Under the pieces are notes generated by a model. It saw only the letters and a program-made list of their open reading frames with translations. It was not told the origin of the DNA and searched no databases. Positions 8,823-17,737 of a stretch of DNA of 64,000 bases are shown here, in pieces. This DNA is from Ignavibacteria bacterium RIFOXYB12_FULL_35_14 (GTDB lineage Bacteria > Bacteroidota > Ignavibacteria > Ignavibacteriales > Ignavibacteriaceae): contig MHAR01000071.1 of assembly GCA_001803045.1 (NCBI GenBank), positions 1-64,000 of the forward strand. Direction: 5' to 3'. The position numbers and the translations under genes are program-made. Every line of letters begins with the position of its first letter. The first letter of the stretch is position 1.

Positions 8823-9440
8823 TCATAATTTATGCTTTAAATAATTAATCTTATTAAAAAACTCATTCAATTTATTCTTATCTTTTTTCCCCGGCACAAT
8901 TTCAACCGAAGATGAAAGATCTACGGCTTTAGGTTTGATCTGAGTAAATATGTATTCTATATTTTCTGACGAAACCCCACCAGATAAAATTATTTTATGT
9001 CGTAGTGAAATTGGTATTTTTTCCCAATCGAATTTTTTCCCTGTCCCTCCATATTCATTTACGGAATACGAATCAAGCAAGTATGAGACATCTTTATATT
9101 TAGATAGTGTTGAGTAATCAAAACTTTCATCTATTCTAAAACTTTTAATGACTGGAAAATCAACATTTTTTAATGTGTTTGGCTTTTCATCCCCATGAAG
9201 CTGAACTGCATTCAATCTAACTGTTGAAGCTATCTCGTTAATATTTTTAGCGGATTCATTTACAAATACACCGACTTTAACAGTAAAAGGAGATAATTTT
9301 TCAATTATCTTTCTTACAGCTATAGGCTCAATGTACCTCTTGCTTTTTGCATAAAAGATAAAACCCAAAGCATCTGCACCCAAATTTTCACATAGTGAGG
9401 CATCATCAATGTTTGTAATACCGCAAATTTTAACTTTCAA
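8823..9440 (-). CDS. trpF: Phosphoribosylanthranilate isomerase
   Basis: This 205-residue TIM barrel performs the Amadori rearrangement of phosphoribosylanthranilate. The N-terminal VKICGITNIDDA carries the catalytic Cys, and the catalytic Asp is in the LLDSYSVNEYGGTGKKFDW segment. The phosphate-binding end is LSGGVSSENI, followed by AVDLSSSVE. It overlaps the 3' end of trpC by 11 bases, which suggests translational coupling. It is a separate gene, not fused to trpC as in enterobacteria. Confidence 0.96.
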   Translation of the reverse strand: MKVKICGITNIDDASLCENLGADALGFIFYAKSKRYIEPIAVRKIIEKLSPFTVKVGVFVNESAKNINEIASTVRLNAVQLHGDEKPNTLKNVDFPVIKSFRIDESFDYSTLSKYKDVSYLLDSYSVNEYGGTGKKFDWEKIPISLRHKIILSGGVSSENIEYIFTQIKPKAVDLSSSVEIVPGKKDKNKLNEFFNKINYLKHKL

Positions 9441-10224
9441 TTTGACACCATTCTTTAAGCTCTTTTAATTGTGCTTTGATGTCCTCTGCTTTCATCAAGT
9501 ATTCACCTACAAGGATTGCATTTGTCCGTGCATTCTTTAAGCGTTTTACATCAGATTGACTATTTATGCCGCTCTCGGAAACAACGTAAACTATGTTAGG
9601 TATCTTTTGAGATATTTCTATAGTGGTTTCGAGATCAGCTGAGAAATTCTCCAGGTTTCGATTATTAATTCCAATTAACTTATTAACATCAAAACTTATT
9701 TTTTCCAATTGAGCTTCTGAATGTAGCTCGAGTAATACTTCCAAACCACATTCATAGGCTGCATGAGTGAGTTCATTAATTTGATTTTTGGTTAATGCCT
9801 CAGAAATTAGAAGAATAATATCTGCACCAAATGATTTAGACTCAAAAACCTGATAAATGTCAATTATAAAATCCTTGCGTAGCAATGGAGCTCGTTTATC
9901 TTTGGCTATATCTGATAAGTATTGCAAATCTCCTTGGAAGAAATTTTTATCAGTCAGGATTGATACAGCTTCAACACCTTCATCGAAGTAGATGTCGGCA
10001 ATTTTTTTATGATTAAAATCTTCCCGGATTATTCCCTTTGATGGACTAGCTTTTTTTATTTCGGCAATGATAGAAATGGTTTTGCTTTCTTTAAGTGAGT
10101 CTATCAAGCTTAAATGTTTTGTATTGAAGAATTCCATTTCTTTAAAGGAATTCAGAGTGTAGAATTTCTTGAGCCTAGAAACCTCTTCTTTTTTAACTTC
10201 AAGTATTTGATTCAAAATATTCAT
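9430..10224 (-). CDS. trpC: Indole-3-glycerol phosphate synthase
   Basis: This 264-residue TIM barrel closes the indole ring. The signature IIAEIKKASPSKGII contains the catalytic lysine and phosphate-binding residues. LLRKDFIIDIYQ and IGINNRNLENF follow, and VSESGINSQSDV and ILVGEYLMKA form the phosphate site. Its ATG overlaps the last base of trpD's stop and its end overlaps trpF, so D-C-F are tightly coupled. Confidence 0.97.
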   Translation of the reverse strand: MNILNQILEVKKEEVSRLKKFYTLNSFKEMEFFNTKHLSLIDSLKESKTISIIAEIKKASPSKGIIREDFNHKKIADIYFDEGVEAVSILTDKNFFQGDLQYLSDIAKDKRAPLLRKDFIIDIYQVFESKSFGADIILLISEALTKNQINELTHAAYECGLEVLLELHSEAQLEKISFDVNKLIGINNRNLENFSADLETTIEISQKIPNIVYVVSESGINSQSDVKRLKNARTNAILVGEYLMKAEDIKAQLKELKEWCQIES

Positions 10225-11237
10225 TATTTATTGCTGTAGGCCTTAAGTTCATTTAACTTTCTTAGCGCTGCACCGCTGAGTATTGATTCCTCCGCGATTT
10301 CTGTACATTCGTCTAGGTTATCTGATTTACCGGCACAATACAAAGCAAGAGCTGTATTAGCAGCAATTGTATGAAATGCACCGTTGCGTGTTTTATTCTC
10401 AAATACATCAAAAATTAACTTTGCATTTATTTCAGATGTATCACCTTTGATTTGGGATTCATCTACTAAAGGATAATTAAAAGTGGCATTTGAGATCACG
10501 TAGTTTTTTACTTTTGATCCTTTATTGTATTCGTAAATTGTTGTTGAATCGCCAAGATTTATTTCATCATATTTGTCGTTGCTGCATAAGAAACAGACCT
10601 TCTCCAAATCTAAGTACTTTGCAGCTTCCGACATGGTTTTTGCAGCAGATGAACTGAATGTCCCTATTATTTGCCTTTTAACTCCAGCCGGATTAGTGAG
10701 GGGACCCAGCATATTGAATACAGTTTTGATACCCAATTCTTTTCGGACAGGTGCAGCATACTTCATTGCCGGATGATAAAGAGGTGCAAATAGGAATGCA
10801 ATTCCGATTGTGTTCAATGCTTCTTCAGATTGTTCCGGCAACAGATTTACATTTATTCCAAGTTCCTGAAGAACATCCGCACTTCCACATTTGCTGGATA
10901 TGGAGCGGTTTCCATGTTTAGCTACTTTAACTCCCGCACCAGCAGCTGCGAAAGCTGTAGCAGTTGAAATATTAAATGATCCTGAATTATCGCCCCCGGT
11001 TCCGCACACGTCAATTACATTATTATCACTGCAATTTATTTTAATACTTTTATCTCTCATAGCTTGTACAGATCCGGCAATTTCTTCCGCTGTTTCACCT
11101 TTTGATTTTAAGGCGATTAAAAATGCAGCTAAATGCGAGTTGTTTACATTTCCGTTCATTATTTTTGTCATTGCTGCATAGGATTCTTCAAAAGTTAAAT
11201 CCTCTCCGGCAATTATTTTTTCTAAATATTCTTTCAT
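10224..11237 (-). CDS. trpD: Anthranilate phosphoribosyltransferase
   Basis: The 337-residue protein transfers phosphoribose from PRPP to anthranilate. The PRPP/Mg loop is CGTGGDNSGSFNIST (about residues 79-93), followed by KHGNRSISSKCGSADVLQELG. The second substrate region is FNMLGPLTNPAG. It stands alone and is not fused to trpG, which ends 27 bases upstream on the same transcript. Confidence 0.97.
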   Translation of the reverse strand: MKEYLEKIIAGEDLTFEESYAAMTKIMNGNVNNSHLAAFLIALKSKGETAEEIAGSVQAMRDKSIKINCSDNNVIDVCGTGGDNSGSFNISTATAFAAAGAGVKVAKHGNRSISSKCGSADVLQELGINVNLLPEQSEEALNTIGIAFLFAPLYHPAMKYAAPVRKELGIKTVFNMLGPLTNPAGVKRQIIGTFSSSAAKTMSEAAKYLDLEKVCFLCSNDKYDEINLGDSTTIYEYNKGSKVKNYVISNATFNYPLVDESQIKGDTSEINAKLIFDVFENKTRNGAFHTIAANTALALYCAGKSDNLDECTEIAEESILSGAALRKLNELKAYSNK

Positions 11238-11264
11238 TTTATAGATTCAGTTATTTTGAAAACT

Positions 11265-11834
11265 CTAACTTTCCAACCAATTTTTAATTATGTTCTTTCC
11301 TTCATTAGTTAAAATGGATTCAGGATGAAATTGGATTCCCTCAACAGGATAATATTTATGCCTTACTCCCATGATGATTCCATCATCTGCTTCTGCAGTT
11401 ACTTCAAGAACATCCGGTAAAGTTTCCTTCTCGATAATTAAAGAATGATATCTTGTCGCTTCAAATCTTTGAGGGATATTTTTATAAATTGTTTTTTCAT
11501 CGTGATTAATTAACGAAGTTTTACCATGCATCAATACCGGGGCTTTAACTACTTTCCCGCTGTAAGCAATGCCTACCGCTTGATGACCTAAACATACTCC
11601 AAGAATAGGAATTGATTTACCAATCTGCTGAATTAAAGTCAGCGAAATTTTCGAATCTTCGGGTTTACCCGGACCGGGAGAAATTAAAATTTTATCCGGA
11701 CTGAGTTCAGTTATTCCGGTTTCATCAATTTCATCATTCCTTTTAACAACAAGTTGATTCTCGAAATTTCCCACAAGCTGAACAAGGTTGTATGTAAATG
11801 AATCGTAATTATCTATCACTAGGATTTTCATCAA
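11265..11834 (-). CDS. trpG: Anthranilate synthase component II (glutamine amidotransferase)
   Basis: This 189-residue class I amidotransferase supplies ammonia to TrpE. The N-terminal DNYDSFTYNLVQ, the oxyanion/nucleophile motif PILGVCLGHQAVG (catalytic Cys) and the GIQFHPES His-Glu pair complete the triad. The start lies 26 bases inside trpE, so translation is probably coupled to give matched subunits. The same domain can serve folate synthesis (PabA), but its position in the trp operon argues for TrpG. Confidence 0.96.
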   Translation of the reverse strand: MMKILVIDNYDSFTYNLVQLVGNFENQLVVKRNDEIDETGITELSPDKILISPGPGKPEDSKISLTLIQQIGKSIPILGVCLGHQAVGIAYSGKVVKAPVLMHGKTSLINHDEKTIYKNIPQRFEATRYHSLIIEKETLPDVLEVTAEADDGIIMGVRHKYYPVEGIQFHPESILTNEGKNIIKNWLES

Positions 11835-13305
11835 TTACCTCCGCATATTTCAATGCATTAACCATGGCTGCCGATTTATTTTTGATTTCCTTTGCTTCAA
11901 GCTCGGGCTTACTGTCTGCAACAATACCGGCTCCTGCTTGCCAATAAACATCATCACCTTTCGCGAATAATGTTCTTATTGTAATGCACATATCTAAGTC
12001 GCCCGAAAAATCAAAATAGCCAACTGCACCTGCATAGATATTTCTAGCTTTTTTCTCGTACCGATCAATCAGTTGTATTGCTCTTATTTTTGGTGCACCG
12101 GTAACAGTTCCGGCAGGGAAGCATGACATCAAAGCATCAATTGAGTCTTTATCATCGGCTAATTCACCCTCAACTTTTGAAACAATATGCATCACATGAG
12201 AGTATCTTTGAACTTTCATATGCTCTGTTACTTCCACTGAACCAAATTTGCAAACCCGACCAAGATCATTCCTGCCGAGATCTACAAGCATTGTATGCTC
12301 TGCTCTTTCTTTTGGATCATTAATTAGATTTTCTTCAAGGCTCTCATCATCCTCACTGGTTTTTCCTCTCTTTCTGGTTCCAGCGATTGGAAGCACTTGT
12401 GCTTTTCCATTTTTAACTTTTAAAAGATCTTCTGGAGATGTTCCAAGAATTGTTAAATCATTTTCAAATTCGAGGTAATACATGTAAGGTGACGGGTTTA
12501 TAATTCGCAGTGCTCGATATACATTCAACAGATCGCCTTTATACTTTGTTGAAAATCGTTTTGAAAGCACTATCTGAAAAATATCGCCTTCAATAATATT
12601 CAGCTTACCAGCCTCAACCATCTTATAAAATTCATTGGGATTAAATTCTTCATTAATTTCTCCGAGCGCTGAAAAATCCGTTAAGTATTCAATTGGTCTT
12701 TTTAGATCAAGTCGAAGTTTAAGTAATTCACTTTTTGCTGAATAGAATGCGGTCTCCAAGTTTGTTTGTTCGTCAACAAATACATTTGAAATTAGAATTA
12801 TCTGATGTTTGTGATGATCAAAAGCAAGGATTGTTTTATAAATTCCAAATATCGAATCGGGATTATCAAAAACTTCATCTTTAGCTTGTTTATGAGAGTC
12901 AAACTCTATTACTCTTTCAATCAATGAAATGTTTTCGTAGCCTAAAAAACCTACAATTCCACCAGTAAAATCCGGTAATCCATCAATTTTAGGTTGTCTG
13001 TATTTTTTTATTTCTGCTCTTATATATTCAAAAATAGATTTATCATAAACGTCAGTACTTCCATTTGTTTGCTCAGTTATGCTATATGCTTTATTACTAA
13101 AAATTTTTATAGGGTTTTGACCAATGAAAGAGTATCTAGCCATGTTAGCGGATTTTTCAACTGATTCAAGCAGGAAATTCTGTTTACCTTTTTCTCTTAT
13201 CTTCAAATAAGCTAAAACCGGAGTAAGGAGATCTGCCGTAATAACTTCATAAACCGGAATTAAGCTGTATTCTTTTGCATATTCTTTGAATTGTTGGAGA
13301 TTCAT
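11809..13305 (-). CDS. trpE: Anthranilate synthase component I
   Basis: The 498-residue chorismate-utilising enzyme makes anthranilate with TrpG. The N-terminal domain includes FLLESVEKSANMARYSFIG, in which LLES-type residues form the tryptophan feedback site. The catalytic domain shows FQIVLSKRF, LPIAGTRKRGK, LVDLGRNDLGRV and CFPAGTVTGAPKIRA. It is the first structural gene of the operon. A Trp-codon-rich leader and a terminator lie immediately upstream, so both attenuation and feedback inhibition are likely controls. Confidence 0.97.
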   Translation of the reverse strand: MNLQQFKEYAKEYSLIPVYEVITADLLTPVLAYLKIREKGKQNFLLESVEKSANMARYSFIGQNPIKIFSNKAYSITEQTNGSTDVYDKSIFEYIRAEIKKYRQPKIDGLPDFTGGIVGFLGYENISLIERVIEFDSHKQAKDEVFDNPDSIFGIYKTILAFDHHKHQIILISNVFVDEQTNLETAFYSAKSELLKLRLDLKRPIEYLTDFSALGEINEEFNPNEFYKMVEAGKLNIIEGDIFQIVLSKRFSTKYKGDLLNVYRALRIINPSPYMYYLEFENDLTILGTSPEDLLKVKNGKAQVLPIAGTRKRGKTSEDDESLEENLINDPKERAEHTMLVDLGRNDLGRVCKFGSVEVTEHMKVQRYSHVMHIVSKVEGELADDKDSIDALMSCFPAGTVTGAPKIRAIQLIDRYEKKARNIYAGAVGYFDFSGDLDMCITIRTLFAKGDDVYWQAGAGIVADSKPELEAKEIKNKSAAMVNALKYAEVIDENPSDR

Positions 13306-13374
13306 TTCTTTGTTTCCATAATCAGTAAAATAATTTTAATAAATGATTTTTGACTTTTAACTGAAATTTAAAGC

Positions 13375-13410
13375 AAAAAACCCCTCCCAGCTGACTGAGA
13401 AGGGTTTTTA
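13375..13410 (-). terminator. Intrinsic terminator of the trp attenuator
   Basis: On the minus-strand transcript, CCCUUCUCAG pairs with CUGGGAGGGG (with G-U pairs) across a four-base loop, extended by flanking A/U pairs and ending in a U run. It lies 20 bases after the leader peptide stop and before trpE. GAGAA after the leader stop could pair with UUCUC of the terminator's 5' arm as an antiterminator. Confidence 0.88.
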
Positions 13411-13430
13411 ATTGTAATATTTCTCTAGGG

Positions 13431-13526
13431 TTACTGGGTCATATTAATATGCTTACAGTGCCACCACCAAGAATTCTCAATGGTTTGATTTTTTAAATGA
13501 TAATATGATTCAGTGATATTTTTCAT
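13431..13526 (-). CDS. trpL: trp operon leader peptide with three consecutive Trp codons
   Basis: A 31-residue ORF (starting MKNITESYYH and ending HINMTQ) contains Trp-Trp-Trp at residues 20-22, followed by His-Cys. It lies just upstream of a strong intrinsic terminator and then trpE, the exact architecture of ribosome-mediated attenuation. When charged tRNA-Trp is scarce, a ribosome stalled on the Trp codons would favour an antiterminator. When Trp is plentiful, the ribosome reaches the stop and the terminator forms. It was found by reading the leader directly and is too short for usual gene calls. An AGAAG sequence lies a few bases before the ATG. Confidence 0.88.
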   Translation of the reverse strand: MKNITESYYHLKNQTIENSWWWHCKHINMTQ

Positions 13527-13537
13527 AATTACTTCTG

Positions 13538-13567
13538 CAAATATAGAACACTTTATTTGTTTGTCAA
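13538..13567 (-). promoter_or_regulatory. Putative trp operon promoter
   Basis: Reading the minus strand, TTGACA (13567-13562) is followed after 16 bases by TATATTTG (13545-13538). The second element matches both a sigma-70 -10 box and the Bacteroidota TAnnTTTG element. Transcription would begin only about 5-10 bases before the trpL ATG, so the leader mRNA has a very short 5' end. Confidence 0.6.
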
Positions 13568-13605
13568 GATATCAATTAGACAATTTTTAGGCATAATGAC
13601 TGAAA

Positions 13606-14145
13606 TCAAATCTCCCACGCAAAAATAAACCCTAATCTTAACATGTTCTTGAAAATAAATGTTTTGCGTTTAGGAGGATATTCATAAATCGAATTGCTGT
13701 ACCCAATTACTTTGGATGAAGTTGGTACATAAAAACCCAATTCAAGTGATAAAAATTGAATTAACCTAAAACCAGCTGAAGCATTTAACATGAGGATGGA
13801 GGCATATTCAGTTCCCCAGCTATTTGAACCACTTCCCCCTGTGTTTGAATGGTACAACATTCCAACAATGATGTAAAAAGGGTCATGAAATATATACTTA
13901 GTGGAAAGCCCGACTTCTAAGCCAGTAAAACTAACCATGGCTGTACTTCCAACCTTAATTTGTAAAGCTAAAGGATTTAATGGGATATAGGCAGCATTCA
14001 AATGATAGGAAATAGGTGACCCCTCACCACCCATTAGTCCGCTTTACAGTCTAACCCAATTTGCCTCAAGATCAAACCCAAGTTTGAAGCTTTGAGCATT
14101 GACTATTGTAGAACAAACTAGAACGAATATTTTTAACAGTTTCAT
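13606..14145 (-). pseudogene. Outer-membrane beta-barrel-like protein interrupted by an in-frame stop
   Basis: An ATG at 14145 opens a typical signal peptide (MKLLKIFVLVCSTIVNAQ) and mature start. Codon 34 is TAA (14044-14046), and the same frame then continues without further stops for 142 more codons (MGGEGSPISY onward). The downstream part alternates hydrophobic and polar residues like an outer-membrane barrel and ends near an aromatic-rich FIFAWEI terminus. Total length would be 179 residues. A single base substitution explains the stop. A sequencing error or stop-codon readthrough are the alternatives. No close family was recognised. Confidence 0.7.
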
Positions 14146-14353
14146 GTATAGCCCCCAAATATTAATCAAACAAAGGAAAATTAAATAATTTTCGAACAGA
14201 GTAAAATTTAATTTTTAATTGATGATAAGTAAATATTAGTGTAATTATTGATATAAATTTGTTAAACTTTTAATGAAATTTTAGTCTATATTGTCTAATG
14301 TATTGATTTTGTTGATTGATTTGTTAAAATTTGAGCAGCTAAAGAGGTAGAAA
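14146..14353. other. Divergent intergenic region between two secreted-protein genes
   Basis: This AT-rich stretch probably holds back-to-back promoters for the broken barrel gene and the secreted protein at 14354. No specific operator could be identified. Confidence 0.4.
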
Positions 14354-14851
14354 ATGAAAAAAGTGGTAATATTATTTGCAGCAATCATGTCATTGAATTC
14401 TTATGCTCAGTTCAAAGAATCCGGGATACCAACAACAAACATACGTGATGGAATTGTTAATCACAGCGTTGGGTCATTGTTCGGATTTTTGAATTCTGAT
14501 AATTTTACAATGAGGCACTCCTTCAACATGTCTTATTCTGCTTTTGGAAATCAGGGATTAGCTTTGGGAGTTTACACCAACAGCATGATGCTTAAATTAG
14601 CAGAGGACATGAATTTTCAAGTTGATGCAAGCATCGTTCAATCCCCATATTCAACTTTTGGTAAAGATTTTCAAAACCAGATGAGCGGGTTTTATATTAC
14701 TCGTGCTGCATTTAATTATAAACCATGGGATGATGTGTTTATTTCAATCCAATATAGAAATTTGCCGCTATCATACCACTACTCTGACTATGGTTTTTAT
14801 AATAATAGATTTTATAATCCTTTTTTTAGCGACGGTTTTTTTGAGAGATAA
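14354..14851 (+). CDS. Secreted protein of unknown function
   Basis: The 165-residue product begins with a signal peptide (MKKVVILFAAIMSLNSYAQ) and has no further membrane helix. The mature part has amphipathic strands such as GLALGVYTNSMMLKL and VFISIQYRNLPLSY. It ends in a tyrosine/phenylalanine-rich tail (YSDYGFYNNRFYNPFF). This suggests a periplasmic or outer-membrane-associated beta-rich protein, but I recognise no family. GAGGTAG precedes the ATG. Confidence 0.65.
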   Translation: MKKVVILFAAIMSLNSYAQFKESGIPTTNIRDGIVNHSVGSLFGFLNSDNFTMRHSFNMSYSAFGNQGLALGVYTNSMMLKLAEDMNFQVDASIVQSPYSTFGKDFQNQMSGFYITRAAFNYKPWDDVFISIQYRNLPLSYHYSDYGFYNNRFYNPFFSDGFFER

Positions 14852-14904
14852 ACTTAATAAATTATAAAAATATTTTTATCAGTGATTTTGTTGAGCATAA
14901 GTTA

Positions 14905-15390
14905 GTGAAAGGGAATATTTCTTCGAACACAAATCATAAATTGCCCCGAAAATCCTCATCATTTTCGAATGCTGTCCTTATTCTCCTGATCATTATTCTA
15001 GCCATTGTTGTAATGTTTCTTTCCTATTCATTGTATATAAAGATTCAGAACATCTCTTCTGAAGAGGATAAATCCAATCGGGAAATTGCTTCCGCAATAA
15101 TTCAAATTGAAGTTATGAACGGATGCGGGGTTGACGGTGTTGCAGCTAAGTTCACAAGTTATCTGCGAGAAAAAAATTTTGATGTCGTTCAAATAGGGAA
15201 TTACATCTCCAACAACATTGATGAGACTATTATAATTGACAGAATTGGCAACAGAGCAAATGCAGAAAAACTTGCAGACGTTTTAGGTGTTAATAAAAAG
15301 AATATTATTCAACAGTTAAATAAAGATTATCTTCTCGATGCTACACTTGTAATTGGGAAAGACTATAATAAATTAGAACCATTAAAATGA
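14905..15390 (+). CDS. Membrane-anchored LytR_C domain protein
   Basis: The 161-residue protein has one transmembrane helix near residues 24-48 and then a periplasmic LytR C-terminal-type domain. IEVMNGCGVDGVAAKFTSYLREKNFDVVQIGNY shows the typical V-x-N-G-x-G-x-x-G-x-A motif, and DATLVIGKDY is typical of its end. Such domains accompany cell-envelope proteins; a specific ligand is not established. The start is GTG at 14905. It sits 7 bases upstream of rsfS, so the two are probably cotranscribed, as is common for this pair. Confidence 0.8.
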   Translation: MKGNISSNTNHKLPRKSSSFSNAVLILLIIILAIVVMFLSYSLYIKIQNISSEEDKSNREIASAIIQIEVMNGCGVDGVAAKFTSYLREKNFDVVQIGNYISNNIDETIIIDRIGNRANAEKLADVLGVNKKNIIQQLNKDYLLDATLVIGKDYNKLEPLK

Positions 15391-15397
15391 GGAAAAC

Positions 15398-15814
15398 TTG
15401 AATTCATCTCTACTGGCAAATAAAATAACCGATTTAATTTTTAATAAAAAAGGATATGATGTTAAGATTATAGATTTACGAAAACTGACGACGATTACAG
15501 ATTATTTTGTGATTTGTACCGGCGACTCCGATACACAAGTTAAAGCAATTGCTGATGAAGTTGATAAGCAGCTCCGTGATGAAGGAATAAAATCCTGGCA
15601 CATAGAAGGATATCAAGGACTAAATTGGGTCCTTATTGACTTTGTCGATGTAGTGGTACATGTATTCAAAAAAGAAACTCGTGAATTTTATAATCTTGAA
15701 AAACTTTGGGGCGATGCGCCATCAGTTGATGTAGTTGATCCAATTTTGAAAAAAGAAAGTGAGATTTCGAAATCGGAAAAGAACATCCGAAGAAGGGTCA
15801 CTAAAAGGAAATAA
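15398..15814 (+). CDS. rsfS: Ribosomal silencing factor RsfS
   Basis: The 138-residue protein belongs to the RsfS/Iojap family. TDYFVICTGDSDTQVKAIADEV, the EGYQGLNWVLIDFVDVVVHVF segment and REFYNLEKLWGDA are diagnostic. It binds ribosomal protein L14 and prevents 30S-50S joining, reducing translation in starvation. Translation starts at TTG 15398, five bases after GAGG. The lysine-rich C-terminal tail is longer than usual. Confidence 0.93.
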   Translation: MNSSLLANKITDLIFNKKGYDVKIIDLRKLTTITDYFVICTGDSDTQVKAIADEVDKQLRDEGIKSWHIEGYQGLNWVLIDFVDVVVHVFKKETREFYNLEKLWGDAPSVDVVDPILKKESEISKSEKNIRRRVTKRK

Positions 15815-15837
15815 TTTCTCATACACAATTTTAAGCC

Positions 15838-15955
15838 AATCAACCACAAAGAGCTCTAAGAAGTCACAAGAACACGAAGATTGTGTTTGTTGTTTTAACT
15901 TTGTGCACTTTGCGCAAACCTTTGCGAACTTTGCGGTAAAGTTATTGATTGGTTT
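15838..15955. repeat. Palindromic CACAAAG/CTTTGCG-type intergenic repeat
   Basis: The sequence between rsfS and argS consists of AACCACAAAG and CACGAAG elements on one side. The other side has a string of CTTTGCG, CCTTTGCG and CTTTGCGGT elements, flanked by AATCAA and TTGATT. It forms an imperfect palindrome. A related piece lies at 36608-36715. Confidence 0.65.
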
Positions 15956-15986
15956 GTTTGTATCATAAAACTTCTAGCTTACTTAA

Positions 15987-17615
15987 TTGAAAAATTATCT
16001 CGCTGAAATATTTAACGAAGCTTCTAACAAGTTAGCTTACCTTAAGAACATTAAAATCACGTTTGATATTCCCAAGAATGAATCGCAAGGCGATCTATCT
16101 TCGAATGCAGCTCTCCTTCTTTCAAAACAGTTAAAGAAACCACCACGAAAAATTGCCGAAGAAATTCTTTCATCACTTGTTTTTGATAAAGACATTATCA
16201 AAAATACAGAAATAGCTGGTCCGGGTTTTATCAATTTTTATTTTACACCAATCTTTATCGCACAAATAATAAAACCTATTTTAACTAATCCGCGATCCTA
16301 CGGTAAATCAGTTAAATATAACGGTAAAAAGGCTAATGTTGAATTTGTTTCTGCAAATCCCACTGGTCCGCTGACGGTGGGTCACGGGCGAAATGCAGTA
16401 GTTGGCGACACGATAGCTAATCTTTTAGGATGGGTTGGGTATGAAGTTGATCGCGAGTATTATTTTAACAATGCCGGAAGGCAGATGAGAATACTCGGTG
16501 ATTCTGTAAGAATTAGGTACTTAGAATTATTAGGTAATAAAGTTGATTTTCCCGAAGATTATTATCAGGGTGAATACATAACAGAAATCGCAAGGAAACT
16601 GGTTAGTGATTATGGCGATAAATTGCTTGAAGAAAAGCCGGAAGGAATTTTTAAGGATAAAGCTGAACAAGAAATTTTTGTTGAAATAAAAAACACATTG
16701 CAGCGGCTTGGAATAATTCACAAAATCTTTTTTAATGAAAACTCGCTTTATGAGGAAGGAAAAATTGTAGAGGTCCTCGATGAGTTTAAGAATAAAGATT
16801 TATCTTATGAAAAAGATAGTGCTGTTTGGTTAAAGCTTGCACAACTTGGAAATGATCAAGATAAGGTAATAGTCAAAGCAACAGGGGAACCGACATACAG
16901 GTTGCCTGATATTGCATATCATATAACAAAGTTCAAGCGTAATTACGATTTAATGATTGATATTTTCGGCTCAGATCATAATGCAACCTATCCTGATGTT
17001 CTTGCCGGACTGAAAGCTTTGAGTTATGATGACAGCAAAGTAAAAGTGCTTATTCACCAATTTGTTACGATTACAGAAAATGGTGAAATTGTTAAGATGT
17101 CCACACGCAAAGCCAATTACGTCACACTCGATCAATTGGTGGATGACGTTGGTGCCGATGTTGTGAGATATTTTTTCAATATGCGGAACATTTCTTCTCA
17201 CATGAACTTTGATCTTACGCTTGCCAGGAAACAATCCGAAGAAAACCCGGTGTTCTATTTGCAGTATGCACATGCGAGGATAAGTTCGATAATCAAGATG
17301 GTTGAGAATGAAAAATTGCAGCCTTCAACGGATAATCTAAATCTACTGACGGCTAATGAAGAACAGCTCTTATTAAAGAAGCTCCACCAATTTGAAAATG
17401 AAGTGCTGCTGAGCGCTGAGTTTTACGAAACGCATAGGATATGCGTTTATCTTGAAGAATTAGCTGCAGCATTCCATAAGTTTTATACTTTTTGCAGAAT
17501 AATTGGGTCGGAGAAGAACTTAGCTGAAGCGCGATTAGCATTGGCTGTTTCAACTCGTGCGGTTATTAAGAATGGATTAATGATTTTGGGTGTATCTGCG
17601 CCGGAGAAGATGTAG
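15987..17615 (+). CDS. argS: Arginyl-tRNA synthetase
   Basis: This 542-residue class I synthetase charges tRNA-Arg. The HIGH-type motif is in SANPTGPLTVGHGRNAVVGD (about residues 118-137), and the KMSKS-type loop is KMSTRKANYVTLDQL. The C-terminal all-alpha anticodon-binding domain ends in the ...ILGVSAPEKM tail. The start is TTG at 15987 without an obvious Shine-Dalgarno sequence, directly after the repeat at 15838-15955. Its 3' end is the left border of the accessory island; degraded copies of that end recur at 18614-18703 and near 21800. Confidence 0.95.
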   Translation: MKNYLAEIFNEASNKLAYLKNIKITFDIPKNESQGDLSSNAALLLSKQLKKPPRKIAEEILSSLVFDKDIIKNTEIAGPGFINFYFTPIFIAQIIKPILTNPRSYGKSVKYNGKKANVEFVSANPTGPLTVGHGRNAVVGDTIANLLGWVGYEVDREYYFNNAGRQMRILGDSVRIRYLELLGNKVDFPEDYYQGEYITEIARKLVSDYGDKLLEEKPEGIFKDKAEQEIFVEIKNTLQRLGIIHKIFFNENSLYEEGKIVEVLDEFKNKDLSYEKDSAVWLKLAQLGNDQDKVIVKATGEPTYRLPDIAYHITKFKRNYDLMIDIFGSDHNATYPDVLAGLKALSYDDSKVKVLIHQFVTITENGEIVKMSTRKANYVTLDQLVDDVGADVVRYFFNMRNISSHMNFDLTLARKQSEENPVFYLQYAHARISSIIKMVENEKLQPSTDNLNLLTANEEQLLLKKLHQFENEVLLSAEFYETHRICVYLEELAAAFHKFYTFCRIIGSEKNLAEARLALAVSTRAVIKNGLMILGVSAPEKM

Positions 17616-17737
17616 TCGGGAATAAGATTAATGCAATAATAAAAACCCAACAATGTAAACAAACATTTTAAGGAACACTTTCGAAATTTAAACTCAATTA
17701 AGAATTCACTATATTTTTTTCAAAGAAAGGGAACACT

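Noticed and set aside
15759-15968. Small ORF after rsfS
   Set aside because: It runs through the end of rsfS and the palindromic repeat. Its cysteine/phenylalanine-rich translation comes from the repeat.
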